This document shows, piece by piece, positions 34,217 to 42,484 of a stretch of DNA of 64,000 nt. The DNA comes from an uncultured Lachnospiraceae bacterium (GTDB taxonomy: Bacteria > Bacillota > Clostridia > Lachnospirales > Lachnospiraceae). The stretch lies in contig CAJTRK010000009.1 of assembly GCA_910578475.1 (NCBI GenBank), forward strand, positions 44,333-108,332, written 5' to 3'. Position numbers and translations under genes: made by a program. The notes under the pieces are model-generated. The model did not search any database, was not told the DNA's origin, and saw only the letters and a list, made by a program, of their open reading frames with translations. How positions within the stretch are numbered: position 1 is the first letter of the stretch; each line of letters opens with the position of its first letter.

Positions 34217-34672
34217 TTGAAAATAGAAATCAATGTGGATGAAAAGACAGAAGATACACATATCGTTATTTCCTGCAAAAAGCTGACGCCGGAATTACAG
34301 CGGCTGCTTGCCATGCTGCATATTCTCGATAAGCAGCTTACGGTGAGAAAAGGAGAGGAAATCTTTTTTCTGGATGTTTCCGAGGCGGTTTATATCGAAT
34401 CCGTGGACAGAAAATCTTTTATCTATACGAAAAAAGACATGTACGAATCGGATTTTAAACTCTATGAGCTGGAACAACAGCTGGAAGCGTGCGGGTTTTT
34501 CCGGGCGAGCAAATCCTGCCTGGTACAGTTGAACTATATCAAATCCCTGCGGGCAGATATTAACCGCAAAATCCGGCTGACGCTGGAGAATGGTGAGCAG
34601 CTCGTCGTTTCCAGACAATATGCGGAAGAACTTAAAAAGAAACTCGGCATGGGAAAAGGAGGCAGACAATAA
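34217..34672 (+). CDS. LytTR-domain DNA-binding regulator
   Basis: A 151-residue regulator with ~45 N-terminal residues of unknown role and a LytTR domain (about 50-145): LDVSEAVYIESVDRKSFIY, the CGFFRASKSCLVQLNYIKSL core and LVVSRQYAEELKKKL. Like the protein at 5073 it has no receiver domain. It is followed by a DUF3021 protein and an ABC-2 type exporter, the standard arrangement in which the LytTR protein controls its own exporter operon. Start 34217 has ATAGGAG upstream. Confidence 0.9.
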   Translation: MKIEINVDEKTEDTHIVISCKKLTPELQRLLAMLHILDKQLTVRKGEEIFFLDVSEAVYIESVDRKSFIYTKKDMYESDFKLYELEQQLEACGFFRASKSCLVQLNYIKSLRADINRKIRLTLENGEQLVVSRQYAEELKKKLGMGKGGRQ

Positions 34673-34673
34673 G

Positions 34674-35168
34674 ATGGAAGAGCGGAAAACGGTGTTTGAC
34701 TATATGGGTCAAATTTTGATGATATTCGGATTTACCATATTGATGTTGCTGGTATTCAGTCTGTTGTTCGGAGAAAGCGCGAAAGGATATTCTGACCTAT
34801 TTTCCTTTGGAAAAGAAGGAATCGGCGTGGACACGATGATACAGTTTCTCCTGGCGTCGATAGCTACGGTGACGCTGCGGATGCTTTTTTTTACGGATAT
34901 GCTGTTCAAAAATATGCGGCTCCTTCCGCGTACTGCGGGTATGGTGTTTTCCGAACTGATTGTGATAAGTATTTTTGTATGGTTATTCAACTGGTTTCCG
35001 GTGGATGAAGCATTGCCCTGGTTTATGTTCTTTTCTTCCTTTGGCATCTGCTTTGTGGTCAGCCTTCTCGTGACGGTATTGCAGGAACGGATAGAGAATA
35101 AGCGGATGGAAGATGCGCTGGAAAGCATGAAGAAGAAAATGACGGAAACAGAAAGGAGTATGGATTAA
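34674..35168 (+). CDS. DUF3021 family membrane protein
   Basis: A 164-residue protein with four predicted membrane helices (about 12-32, 50-68, 85-105 and 112-135) and a charged coiled-coil-like C-terminal tail (QERIENKRMEDALESMKKK). This matches DUF3021 in layout and in its place right after a LytTR gene. The two genes nearly touch (1 bp apart), with AAGGAGG at the end of the LytTR gene as ribosome site. Confidence 0.82.
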   Translation: MEERKTVFDYMGQILMIFGFTILMLLVFSLLFGESAKGYSDLFSFGKEGIGVDTMIQFLLASIATVTLRMLFFTDMLFKNMRLLPRTAGMVFSELIVISIFVWLFNWFPVDEALPWFMFFSSFGICFVVSLLVTVLQERIENKRMEDALESMKKKMTETERSMD

Positions 35169-35170
35169 GA

Positions 35171-36055
35171 ATGGAAAACAGCATTGAACTGACAGATGTG
35201 GTACAGCAGTTTGGCCAAAAAGAAGCGCTGAAAGGAGTTACGCTTCAGGTAAAATCCGGGGAAATATTCGGTCTGCTCGGCCCTTCCGGAGCCGGCAAAA
35301 CGACGATAATTAAAATCATGACAGGACAGCTTCATCCGACGAAGGGGCAGGCGGTGATAAGCGGAATGCCATCCGATAAGATGACGGGAAAGACATACCG
35401 CCGAATCGGCATGATGATGGACGTACCCGGGCTTTATGAACGGCTGAGCTGTTACGATAATCTGAAACTGTTCGCAAGGCTCTATGCGGTCCCGGAAAAA
35501 AGAATCCGGGAAGCGCTTGAAAAAGTTGGCCTTTCGGAGGCGGCAAAGCGTCCCGTGGAAAAATTATCCAGGGGCATGAAAGGGCGGCTGGCGCTGGCAA
35601 GAGCAGTTATGAACGAGCCGCAGATTCTTTTTCTGGACGAACCGACAAGCGGACTTGACCCGGTGGCGACAAGGCGGATTCATGAATTGATTCTGGAAGA
35701 GCAGGCGAAAGGAACAACCGTATTTCTGACGACGCATAACATGGCGGAGGCGGAAAAGCTGTGCCGGCATATTGCGCTTTTGCACGATGGAAAGATTATA
35801 GAATACGGCGAGCCGAAGGAAATATGCCGCAGATACAATCATCAAAGACAGATTTTAATACGCCTGTACGACGGCAGGACGATGGCGTTTGGCTGCGACC
35901 GAAAAGACGGATGCGAAAGAAAAACGGGATGTGATAAGGAAACGGCGGAAACGATTCGGCAATATCTGGAATCGGGCATGGTGGAGACGATTCATTCTAC
36001 GGAGCCGAATCTGGAAACGGTCTTTATGGAATTGACGGGGAGAACATTGGTTTAA
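35171..36055 (+). CDS. ABC-2 type exporter ATP-binding protein
   Basis: A 294-residue ATPase: Walker A GPSGAGKTT near residue 37, LSRGMKGRLALARA signature near 136 (the more common LSGGM is changed to LSRGM), Walker B ILFLDEPTSGLDP near 157 and the switch histidine in LTTHNMAEAE. A C-terminal region of about 80 residues includes a short internal echo (CDRKDGCERKTGCDKET). It belongs to the drug/antimicrobial-peptide exporter group and works with the next gene product under control of the LytTR/DUF3021 pair. Confidence 0.92.
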   Translation: MENSIELTDVVQQFGQKEALKGVTLQVKSGEIFGLLGPSGAGKTTIIKIMTGQLHPTKGQAVISGMPSDKMTGKTYRRIGMMMDVPGLYERLSCYDNLKLFARLYAVPEKRIREALEKVGLSEAAKRPVEKLSRGMKGRLALARAVMNEPQILFLDEPTSGLDPVATRRIHELILEEQAKGTTVFLTTHNMAEAEKLCRHIALLHDGKIIEYGEPKEICRRYNHQRQILIRLYDGRTMAFGCDRKDGCERKTGCDKETAETIRQYLESGMVETIHSTEPNLETVFMELTGRTLV

Positions 36056-36064
36056 GGGAAAGGT

Positions 36065-36769
36065 ATGGATATTGATATGAAAAATGCGGGAGCGGTTTTT
36101 TTGAAACAGGCAAAAGATACGATGAAGAACAAGACGATTCTGATACAGTTTGTCATGTTTCCGGCGCTGGCGGTGATAATGGAAAACTTTATGTCGATAG
36201 AAGGGATGACGGAACATTTCTTCGTCAAAATGTTTGCTGCCATGTATGTCGGAATGGCGCCGCTTATCAGTATGTCGGCGGTGCTTGCGGAAGAAAAAGA
36301 AAAATGTACGTTAAAAATGCTGATGATGTCCGATGTGAAGCCGGCCGAATATCTGCTTGGAACGGGAAGCTGCGTCTGGTCTGCCTGTATGATTGGCTCC
36401 TGTGTTATGGGCGTTGTCGGAGAATATGCGGGAAAAGAATTTTTCCTGTTTATGCTGATTATGGCTGTTGGAACGGCGGCTTCCATCCTGATTGGTGCGG
36501 CAATCGGCACATGGAGCAGAAATCAGATGACGGCGGCCTCCATCGGCGTTCCGTTCATGCTGGTCTTTTCCTTCCTTCCGATGCTTTCCATATTCAACGA
36601 GACGATAGGCCGCATCGCGAAAATCACCTATTCGGAGCAGGTCAGCATTCTGATTAACGGACTGGGCCGGCAGGATATGCGCTTTGAGAATATCGCGGTT
36701 CTTCTTCTGAATATTGCTGTCGCGTTCGGATGTTTCGCGTTTGCCTACAAAAGGTCGGGACTTGGGTAA
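36065..36769 (+). CDS. ABC-2 type exporter membrane subunit
   Basis: A 234-residue membrane protein with about six predicted helices, in keeping with ABC-2 permeases: TILIQFVMFPALAVIM near residue 24, the AEEKEKCTLKMLMMSDVKP cytoplasmic loop that usually contacts the ATPase near 75, and hydrophobic helices to the C-terminus. It begins 9 bp after the ATPase gene. Exported substrate unknown; such systems often give resistance to peptides or antibiotics. Confidence 0.9.
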   Translation: MDIDMKNAGAVFLKQAKDTMKNKTILIQFVMFPALAVIMENFMSIEGMTEHFFVKMFAAMYVGMAPLISMSAVLAEEKEKCTLKMLMMSDVKPAEYLLGTGSCVWSACMIGSCVMGVVGEYAGKEFFLFMLIMAVGTAASILIGAAIGTWSRNQMTAASIGVPFMLVFSFLPMLSIFNETIGRIAKITYSEQVSILINGLGRQDMRFENIAVLLLNIAVAFGCFAFAYKRSGLG

Positions 36770-36772
36770 GCG

Positions 36773-36982
36773 TCAGTCTTTCAGATGTTTGAAGCACCAC
36801 AGAAAGAGCCACAGCAGAATCGGAAGACCGATTGTGGCTGTCAGACAGGCGGCGAACAGTTTATCCGCGCCCGGGAAATCGAGAAGGGCGCTGATGAACG
36901 TAACAAGATATAACAGTACCAGAATCATAACGCAAAGAAGCGCAGCAACTTTTTTTGGTGTGCTTTTTTTACCGTTTTTCAT
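36773..36982 (-). CDS. small two-helix membrane protein
   Basis: A 69-residue protein with a basic N-terminus (MKNGKKSTPKKV) and two hydrophobic segments (about 12-35 and 41-62). The ribosome site AGAGGT stands ten bases before the ATG. The composition and codon use look genuine, and similar small proteins are common in Lachnospiraceae as far as I remember. Function unknown. It is convergent with the ABC exporter operon, 3 bp apart. Confidence 0.7.
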   Translation of the reverse strand: MKNGKKSTPKKVAALLCVMILVLLYLVTFISALLDFPGADKLFAACLTATIGLPILLWLFLWCFKHLKD

Positions 36983-37066
36983 ACAAATTTTACCTCTTCT
37001 GATGATGATGTGTTTTTATTATATGCCAGTCTGGAATTTATTTCAAGAATCGAAATCCTTATGAAA

Positions 37067-37108
37067 AAAATGAAACTTCAAAAATGAAACTTCAAAAATG
37101 AAACTTTT
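37067..37108. repeat. 14-bp tandem repeat, three units
   Basis: AAAAATGAAACTTC is repeated with a period of 14 bp (TGAAAC at 37071, 37085 and 37099) in the gap before the unknown three-gene set. It could be a binding array or simple slippage product. Confidence 0.75.
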
Positions 37109-37143
37109 TCCGCCGGTCAATCGTATTATCTGTAAGAAGGCGT

Positions 37144-38043
37144 ATGCAGAAGGGCGGGATATTTATCGGCAATGGTATGGATTTTAATTACATGACGGCA
37201 AATGCGCATGCGGTATCGGAGCAGAATCAGACAAAAAAACCGCAGAATCAGGCAATTAAGCCGAATGCTTCTGCGGACGGCGCAGACGGCGGCACGGCCG
37301 GATTCCTGGAGAAATTCCGGGAAAAAAGCGGCGGAACGGACAATGCGCCGGAGGCCCGGAAGGCGGCGGGACGTGTGATGATACCGGAAGCCGGAAGACC
37401 GACAGGACGCGTGATGATACCGGAAGCCGGAAGACCGACAGGGACCGGGGAGATAACGGAAGCCGACCGGGAGGCCATGTCCATGACGGAATATAAGCTG
37501 TACCTCTACGGGAAGATATCTGCGCTTCCGGTGCATCCGTGGAATTTGCAGGATTATGTTGCGGTATTTATTTCTGACGATGGACTCGAGGCGATGAAAA
37601 ACGACCCGGAATATGAAGCATGGGTGTTGGACTGTCTGAGGAAGAACTTTCAGGCCTGTGACCCGTGGGGGGCAAGATGCGGCGGGAAATTTGTCATCTT
37701 CCACTTTGGAGCGACGAAGGAGGAATGCCGCGTGGAGAGCTGGCGTCCGCCCTGCCGGTGTGAGGAAGAACGGGAAAGACTGTTCCGCAAGAAGGCAAGA
37801 GACGCGCTTTGGGAGCGCAGAAGAAAGAAAAGAAAAGCGTTGTTGGCGCTGTGGAATGAATTGGCGGAGAAAAAGGCTCTTTCAAGGAGAATGGCCGTTT
37901 CGGATTATTATGCGGACCTGGCGGCGCTGCCTCCGGAAGCAGAAGAGATACCGCCGGCTGACTGTGACGCGCGGGCGATGCAGATTTATTCTTCTTTTAA
38001 AGCCAATATTCTGCTTCGTATGTTCAGCATAAAGAATCAGTGA
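37144..38043 (+). CDS. unknown protein, first of a three-gene set
   Basis: I do not recognise this 299-residue protein. Residues 1-115 are disordered-looking and include two copies of RVMIPEAGRPTG, encoded by a near-exact 36-bp duplication. A folded domain (about 118-210) starts at SMTEYKLYLYGKISALPVHP and contains cysteines in DPWGARCGGKFVIFHFG. A very basic helix (about 215-250, rich in Arg and Lys) follows. No signal peptide or membrane segment. The start could also be the in-frame ATG at 37174 (MDFNYMTA). It lies in line with two further unknown genes, 90 bp and then an overlap away, so the three probably form one operon. Confidence 0.75.
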   Translation: MQKGGIFIGNGMDFNYMTANAHAVSEQNQTKKPQNQAIKPNASADGADGGTAGFLEKFREKSGGTDNAPEARKAAGRVMIPEAGRPTGRVMIPEAGRPTGTGEITEADREAMSMTEYKLYLYGKISALPVHPWNLQDYVAVFISDDGLEAMKNDPEYEAWVLDCLRKNFQACDPWGARCGGKFVIFHFGATKEECRVESWRPPCRCEEERERLFRKKARDALWERRRKKRKALLALWNELAEKKALSRRMAVSDYYADLAALPPEAEEIPPADCDARAMQIYSSFKANILLRMFSIKNQ

Positions 38044-38133
38044 AATATCAGAAAACTGAGTGAATTCAGGAATCTGTGAAGCAGACTGAATAAGATACGA
38101 CCCGGCGATGCGGGCCGGAATGGAGGACTTGAG

Positions 38134-39012
38134 TTGAGCGTTTATCATTTGGGAATGCCGGGCGGTCAGTATACATCGCCCGCATATATGGGGTTGGAAG
38201 CTTTGCAGCCGCCGGACAGAGAGAAAACGGATGTCTTAACGGACGAAGAGCCGGCAGACGGCACGGTTCTGACAGAGGAAGAACTGCAGCGGTGGCTCGA
38301 TGTAGAAATAAAACGGAATCGGGAACAGAGAAAGCCGCAGGAAGAGAAGACAGAGGATTTTTATGCCGGATGGGACAATGTGAAATACAGATTTGTGGAA
38401 GAAGGGGGAGACAGCCCATACGGAGATGCGTCGGGAGAAGTTTTGGCGCGTCCGGGGAAAGAACGGGAGGAGATGGCCGTCTCGGAAGAACAGGTTGCGT
38501 TTCTGTGCAGAGACGGGAATCTCTCCGGTGCGGAGAATATTTCCGGCCCGGAGAGCGTTTCCGGAATGGAGAATACTTCCGGCCCGGAGAAGGCTTCCGA
38601 AACGGAAAATGTTTCCGATGCAGGCAGGACCGCAGAAGAATACTGGGAGCAGTCCTTTGCGGGAATCGGTTCAGAAGCGCCGGAATCCGTCAAAAAAGCG
38701 TGGATTGAGGCGGCGGAAAAGGCAGGCGTGGACGGCATGGGCGTTTCAAGAAATGGAAAGCTCAGCCATCTTTCCAAAATGATGATACAGCAATGCCTCA
38801 GATGGCAGCGGGGAGAAAACAGCAGTAATCTGCTCGGCAATTCCGTGCAGTCCGCAATCAATGCGGCGGAGCGCGCTTTGTATGAATTAGAGCATCCGTC
38901 GGAGCCGGAGCGTGTTCCGTCACCGGGAAAAAGACAGAATATCGCAAAAGAAAAACAGTTTTATATAGAATTTTTGAACAGACTACAAGCATTACAGGAG
39001 GAAGGGACATGA
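38134..39012 (+). CDS. unknown repeat-containing protein, second of the set
   Basis: A 292-residue protein of unknown function starting at TTG with GGAGG seven bases before. Acidic, disordered N-terminal half; residues about 130-165 consist of imperfect SGxENxSGPE repeats; a folded C-terminal region begins at EEYWEQSFAGIGSEAPESVKKAW near 170 and includes NGKLSHLSKMMIQQCLRW. No signal peptide or membrane segment. The stop overlaps the start of the next gene by 4 bp, so translation is coupled. The family is not known to me. Confidence 0.72.
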   Translation: MSVYHLGMPGGQYTSPAYMGLEALQPPDREKTDVLTDEEPADGTVLTEEELQRWLDVEIKRNREQRKPQEEKTEDFYAGWDNVKYRFVEEGGDSPYGDASGEVLARPGKEREEMAVSEEQVAFLCRDGNLSGAENISGPESVSGMENTSGPEKASETENVSDAGRTAEEYWEQSFAGIGSEAPESVKKAWIEAAEKAGVDGMGVSRNGKLSHLSKMMIQQCLRWQRGENSSNLLGNSVQSAINAAERALYELEHPSEPERVPSPGKRQNIAKEKQFYIEFLNRLQALQEEGT

Positions 39013-39878
39013 TGACGGGAATCGGAGGAATTACTACAAATCGGTATACGCAAAATCAGTTTATGCGTCAGGCAGGCCCTGTTTCTTGCGGGGGCAGGCC
39101 GGGCGGGTATAAAGTATATATGAAAACGGACGATATGCTGTATTCGGGCGGTAACGGTTCCGGCCTTTCCTATTATATCAAATATGCGGAAGGCTCCACG
39201 AAAGCGGACCCGACGGTAATCGCCAAAGGCGTCGATGAGCATGGCAAGGAGTTTGAACAGAAAATTCATATCAACGACATCAATCCGCGCTCCGCAACCA
39301 TTGTAGAGATGCACGCGCTGGAAGCGTATCTGGGCGTCGATAAAGGCGACGGATTGTCTTCTCTTCCCAAAGACCCTTCCCTGGGAAATATGGGGCTGCA
39401 TGACAGAGCCGATTTTATTGATATGTTCCGGAAGTCGATACAGGATATGAATACATTGGGACAAAAGAAACTGGCCGCATATTATCAATACAGCATGGAG
39501 ATGTACTGGGATTTCATGACGGAAAAAGAAAAGAGCAGACCGGTTTCGACAGACTTAAACGCGCCCTTCGGGTATTGGAAAAAGAATCTGCGCGAGGCGG
39601 AAGAGCCAAAGCCCGTAGCGCCGGAATCGAAAACCGATACGGAAATCATTACCCAGGCCGACGGTTCCAGGACGCTTATGATTACGACCCATATCGGGGA
39701 GACCGAAACGCTCATGAGTGTGAAACTTTCCGAGCCTTCCGATAATCAGAACGATTATGTAAAGGCGGCGAAGAAAGAGGCGGAAACCGGAATAAAGGAT
39801 GCAGAAGAAAAAGGTACGGAAGTCAAAGGCACGGAAATGAAGTCCGTGGAAACGGAAGGAAGCGTTTCGGAAAATTAA
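39009..39878 (+). CDS. unknown protein, third of the set
   Basis: A 289-residue protein with GGAGGAAGGGAC before the ATG. After a short N-terminus comes a domain (about 35-165) with YYIKYAEGSTKADPTVIAKG, FEQKIHINDINPRSATIVEM and LGQKKLAAYYQYSMEMYWD. A second beta-rich piece (about 205-245) has IITQADGSRTLMITTHIG, and the C-terminal 40 residues are Lys/Glu/Thr-rich. I recall similar proteins scattered in Lachnospiraceae but cannot name a function. Cytosolic by sequence. A terminator follows about 80 bp after the stop. Confidence 0.75.
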   Translation: MMTGIGGITTNRYTQNQFMRQAGPVSCGGRPGGYKVYMKTDDMLYSGGNGSGLSYYIKYAEGSTKADPTVIAKGVDEHGKEFEQKIHINDINPRSATIVEMHALEAYLGVDKGDGLSSLPKDPSLGNMGLHDRADFIDMFRKSIQDMNTLGQKKLAAYYQYSMEMYWDFMTEKEKSRPVSTDLNAPFGYWKKNLREAEEPKPVAPESKTDTEIITQADGSRTLMITTHIGETETLMSVKLSEPSDNQNDYVKAAKKEAETGIKDAEEKGTEVKGTEMKSVETEGSVSEN

Positions 39879-39959
39879 GAAAGAGGGCAGCCCAAAAGAG
39901 ACAAGCGTGTAAGATATTATAGTTGTACGAATCTTTAATTTAAAACAGAGATATGGCAA

Positions 39960-39996
39960 AGCGGGCATCCGAATGTGTGATGTCCGCTTTTATTTT
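39960..39996 (+). terminator. terminator after the unknown three-gene set
   Basis: AGCGGGCATC pairs with GATGTCCGCT (one G-T pair) and is followed by TTTATTTT. Confidence 0.8.
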
Positions 39997-40058
39997 CTAA
40001 AGAAAATTTTTCTAAGGATAATTTTTTCTAAGGAAGATTTTTACTGAGGAAAAGCGCA

Positions 40059-40111
40059 TTGACAGGAGTGTCTAATGGTGTTAGACTAAAATTGTCTAAT
40101 CGTATTAGACA
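40059..40111 (+). promoter_or_regulatory. blaI-type promoter overlapped by two operator palindromes
   Basis: TTGACA (40059-40064), 17-bp spacer and TAGACT (40082-40087) form the promoter. GTCTAA-N5-TTAGAC (40070-40086) covers spacer and -10 box. TGTCTAAT-CGT-ATTAGACA (40093-40111) covers the start region. The palindrome centres are 24 bp apart. A further half-site TTAGACA occurs near 40138. This layout is expected for autorepression by a BlaI/MecI dimer. Confidence 0.85.
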
Positions 40112-40230
40112 GTATGAGGAAGTTATCGTGTGGAAGATTAGACAAATATATTTTTTTACGAATATTGGCCGGCGCTTCCGGCGTTCTGGCTGTAAATTCC
40201 GTGGAATGGGAAAAGGGAACGGGTATCGTC

Positions 40231-40590
40231 ATGGAACAATATAAATTAGGAGAAATGGAACAGCGTCTGGCTCAGATGATTTGGGAGAATGCGCCGATTG
40301 CCTCCGGACAGCTGGCCAAATTATGCGAATCGGCTTTCGGATGGAAGCGGACAACTTCCTATACTATGCTGAAACGGCTCTGTGACCGTGGTATTTTTTG
40401 CAATGAAAACGGTGTTGTCCGGGTTATCATGTCCGGAGAGGAATTTCGGTCCGCGCAGGGCGAGTTGTTTATCAATGAGAACTTCGGCGGTTCCCTGCCG
40501 CAGTTTCTGCTTGCTTTTTCCAGAAGAAAGAGATTGAGCGAAAAGGAAGTGGAACAGCTGAAAAAGCTGATAGAGGAATACGAAACGTGA
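40231..40590 (+). CDS. BlaI/MecI/CopY-family repressor
   Basis: A 119-residue winged-helix repressor: KLGEMEQRLAQMIWENAP near the start, recognition helix region KRTTSYTMLKRLCDRG near residue 40, and the C-terminal dimerisation helices (LPQFLLAFSRRKRLSEKEVEQLKKLIEEY). The start at 40231 is chosen because family members begin there; the frame is open further upstream but runs through the operators. In this family an M56 membrane protease inactivates the repressor on receiving a signal; that partner is the next gene. What they control besides themselves is not visible. Confidence 0.92.
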   Translation: MEQYKLGEMEQRLAQMIWENAPIASGQLAKLCESAFGWKRTTSYTMLKRLCDRGIFCNENGVVRVIMSGEEFRSAQGELFINENFGGSLPQFLLAFSRRKRLSEKEVEQLKKLIEEYET

Positions 40591-40678
40591 AGCGTGTAAA
40601 AAGGGTGGATATTTGTACCGCCGGAGGCGGCATACGCAGCGGGTTGAAAAGTGGGGATGGCGGAAGGAGAGGACAGAA

Positions 40679-42295
40679 TTGGAACAGATTTTTATCAGGA
40701 TTTTGAATATGAGCCTTACGGCGGGTATTGTCATTTTAATGGTTATTTTTTTACGGCTTTTTTTACGGAGGCAGCCGAAAATATTTTCGTATCTGCTCTG
40801 GACGGCGGCGCTTTTCCGGCTGCTTTGTCCGGTTTCTTTTTCATCGGGATTGTCGCTGCTCGGCGTTTGGCGGATGCCCCCGGCACAGCAGGGCCGGATG
40901 GATTATATTCCGCAGAATATCGGTCTGATGGAACAGCCGGAGGTGGTTCTTCCGGTTTCGGCAGCCGAAACTTCCGTGAATGCGCTTCTTCCGCCGGCAA
41001 TACCGGAAACTTCAGTTAATCCGATGCAGATACTGTTGTTTGCGGGAATGGGCATCTGGATGTCCGGTATTATTATTATGACAATATATGGGGCGGTTAC
41101 TTATATGAAACTGCATCAGAAACTGAAATCCGCAGTAAAGGAAAAAGATAATATTTATTATGCTTCCGGTATAGCGGCGCCTTTTGTCTGCGGGCTGTTC
41201 CGTCCCCGTATTTATCTGCCGGAACAGATGTTTTGCGGACCGGCCGCATTGGGAGAACAGGCGAAACAGTATATTTTGCTGCATGAGCAAATTCATATCA
41301 GGAGAAGGGACTATCTGTGGAGGGTTGTCAGTTTTTTAATTCTTTGCATCCATTGGTTTAATCCGCTCGTCTGGCTCGCTTTTATCCTGAGCGGAAGGGA
41401 CATGGAAATGTCCTGTGACGAAGCGGTGATACGAAAGATGGGGGACGGCGTCAAAAAGGAATACGCCGCGTCTTTGCTGACATTTGCATCGGGACGGCGC
41501 ATCGTACTTGGGATTCCGCTGGCCTTTGGGGAAGGGGAAACCGGAGGACGTATCAAAAATGTGCTCCGGTATAAAAAACCTGCGCAGACAGCGGTCTTTA
41601 TTGTGTTGTTTGTCTGTTTATCCGCTGTCATCGCGCTGGCGGCCAATCCGAAGGGGCAGAAAACCGGACAAAATGCAGGACAGGATGTCGGACAGGGGGC
41701 CGGGGAAAATATTTCGGTTTCGGATGGCGCAATGGACATTTACTATGGCATTGTCTCTTATGCGGACGGTCTGGAGGCATCCGGAACAGAGGAAGCCGGC
41801 AGAGCAGTCATTCGGATTCCCGGAATTGGCGATATGGAAATTCCGGCGGCCGGGGAAGTTTATCCATATATTGAAATAGAGGATTTTCAAGGCCCGGAAG
41901 CAGGCGATTTGGTAGAGCTGTCTTTTCCGAAGGGGGAGATGTTCATACAGGAAACGTATCCTGCGACCTTTTCCATTCCGGCGGAGAGCATCGTTGTTAT
42001 GGGGCAGGGATTTTTGCTGGAGCGCGCAGAGCCCGGGAAATATCTGTTTACCGTTCCCCGGGGGTTTGCGCAGGAGGCGCAGGAAGGCGATATACTCGAA
42101 ATTTACCGTTATTACGATGATGTTATGGAGAACGAAACGGAAAAAGAGTTTGTGGCGGCGGTTCCGGTATTATCTGTGGATGCCGGCAATGATGATATAT
42201 GGGTGGAAATGTCGGCCGATGAAGTCAGCGCTTTTCTGTCAGGGTTCGGGCGCGGCATTGTCTGTGAGCTTGTGAAACAGGACGAAACCGGATGA
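40679..42295 (+). CDS. M56-family membrane metalloprotease (BlaR1-like) with unknown sensor domain
   Basis: About 538 residues from the TTG at 40679, which has AAGGAGAGG before it. Four membrane helices surround the zinc protease core: HEQIH in LLHEQIHIRRRDYLW near residue 205 and the third ligand in MSCDEAVI near 248. After the last helix (AVFIVLFVCLSAVIALAAN near 310) comes an extracellular C-terminal region of about 215 residues. It has no resemblance to a penicillin-binding domain: no SxxK or KTG motifs. It is beta-rich and acidic (GIVSYADGLEASG, VRIPGIGDMEIP-like strands). It should sense an unknown signal and relieve BlaI repression. Confidence 0.88.
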   Translation: MEQIFIRILNMSLTAGIVILMVIFLRLFLRRQPKIFSYLLWTAALFRLLCPVSFSSGLSLLGVWRMPPAQQGRMDYIPQNIGLMEQPEVVLPVSAAETSVNALLPPAIPETSVNPMQILLFAGMGIWMSGIIIMTIYGAVTYMKLHQKLKSAVKEKDNIYYASGIAAPFVCGLFRPRIYLPEQMFCGPAALGEQAKQYILLHEQIHIRRRDYLWRVVSFLILCIHWFNPLVWLAFILSGRDMEMSCDEAVIRKMGDGVKKEYAASLLTFASGRRIVLGIPLAFGEGETGGRIKNVLRYKKPAQTAVFIVLFVCLSAVIALAANPKGQKTGQNAGQDVGQGAGENISVSDGAMDIYYGIVSYADGLEASGTEEAGRAVIRIPGIGDMEIPAAGEVYPYIEIEDFQGPEAGDLVELSFPKGEMFIQETYPATFSIPAESIVVMGQGFLLERAEPGKYLFTVPRGFAQEAQEGDILEIYRYYDDVMENETEKEFVAAVPVLSVDAGNDDIWVEMSADEVSAFLSGFGRGIVCELVKQDETG

Positions 42296-42348
42296 GCCGT
42301 CAGCCGATTCGACATAGACTTTGAAAGCCTCTTGTGATATACTGAAAC

Positions 42349-42459
42349 AAGCCTGACAGCCGGCATTATCATTGAATTTATGCACTTTACAGCGCTTGAA
42401 AACTGGAATGGTAAGCCTGCAATCGGCGCTTATCATTGAACTGATATGCTTTACAGCGG
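42349..42459. repeat. imperfect ~46-bp direct repeat upstream of the GH28 gene
   Basis: Copies at 42349-42394 and 42413-42459 both begin AAGCCTG, contain TTATCATTGAA and end in CTTTACAGCG. Their starts are 64 bp apart, about six helical turns. They lie just before the GH28 start and may be tandem regulator sites or a local duplication. Confidence 0.6.
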
Positions 42460-42484
42460 ATTGGGAAGAAAGGGAAAAGAAGCG

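Noticed and set aside
34135..34242. 35-codon frame after the MATE gene
   Set aside because: The ATG overlaps the MATE stop, but the frame runs into the LytTR start and shows no protein features.
40114..40230. Upstream in-frame extension of the BlaI gene
   Set aside because: It would begin within the operator region, right at the promoter start; family members begin at MEQYKLGE.
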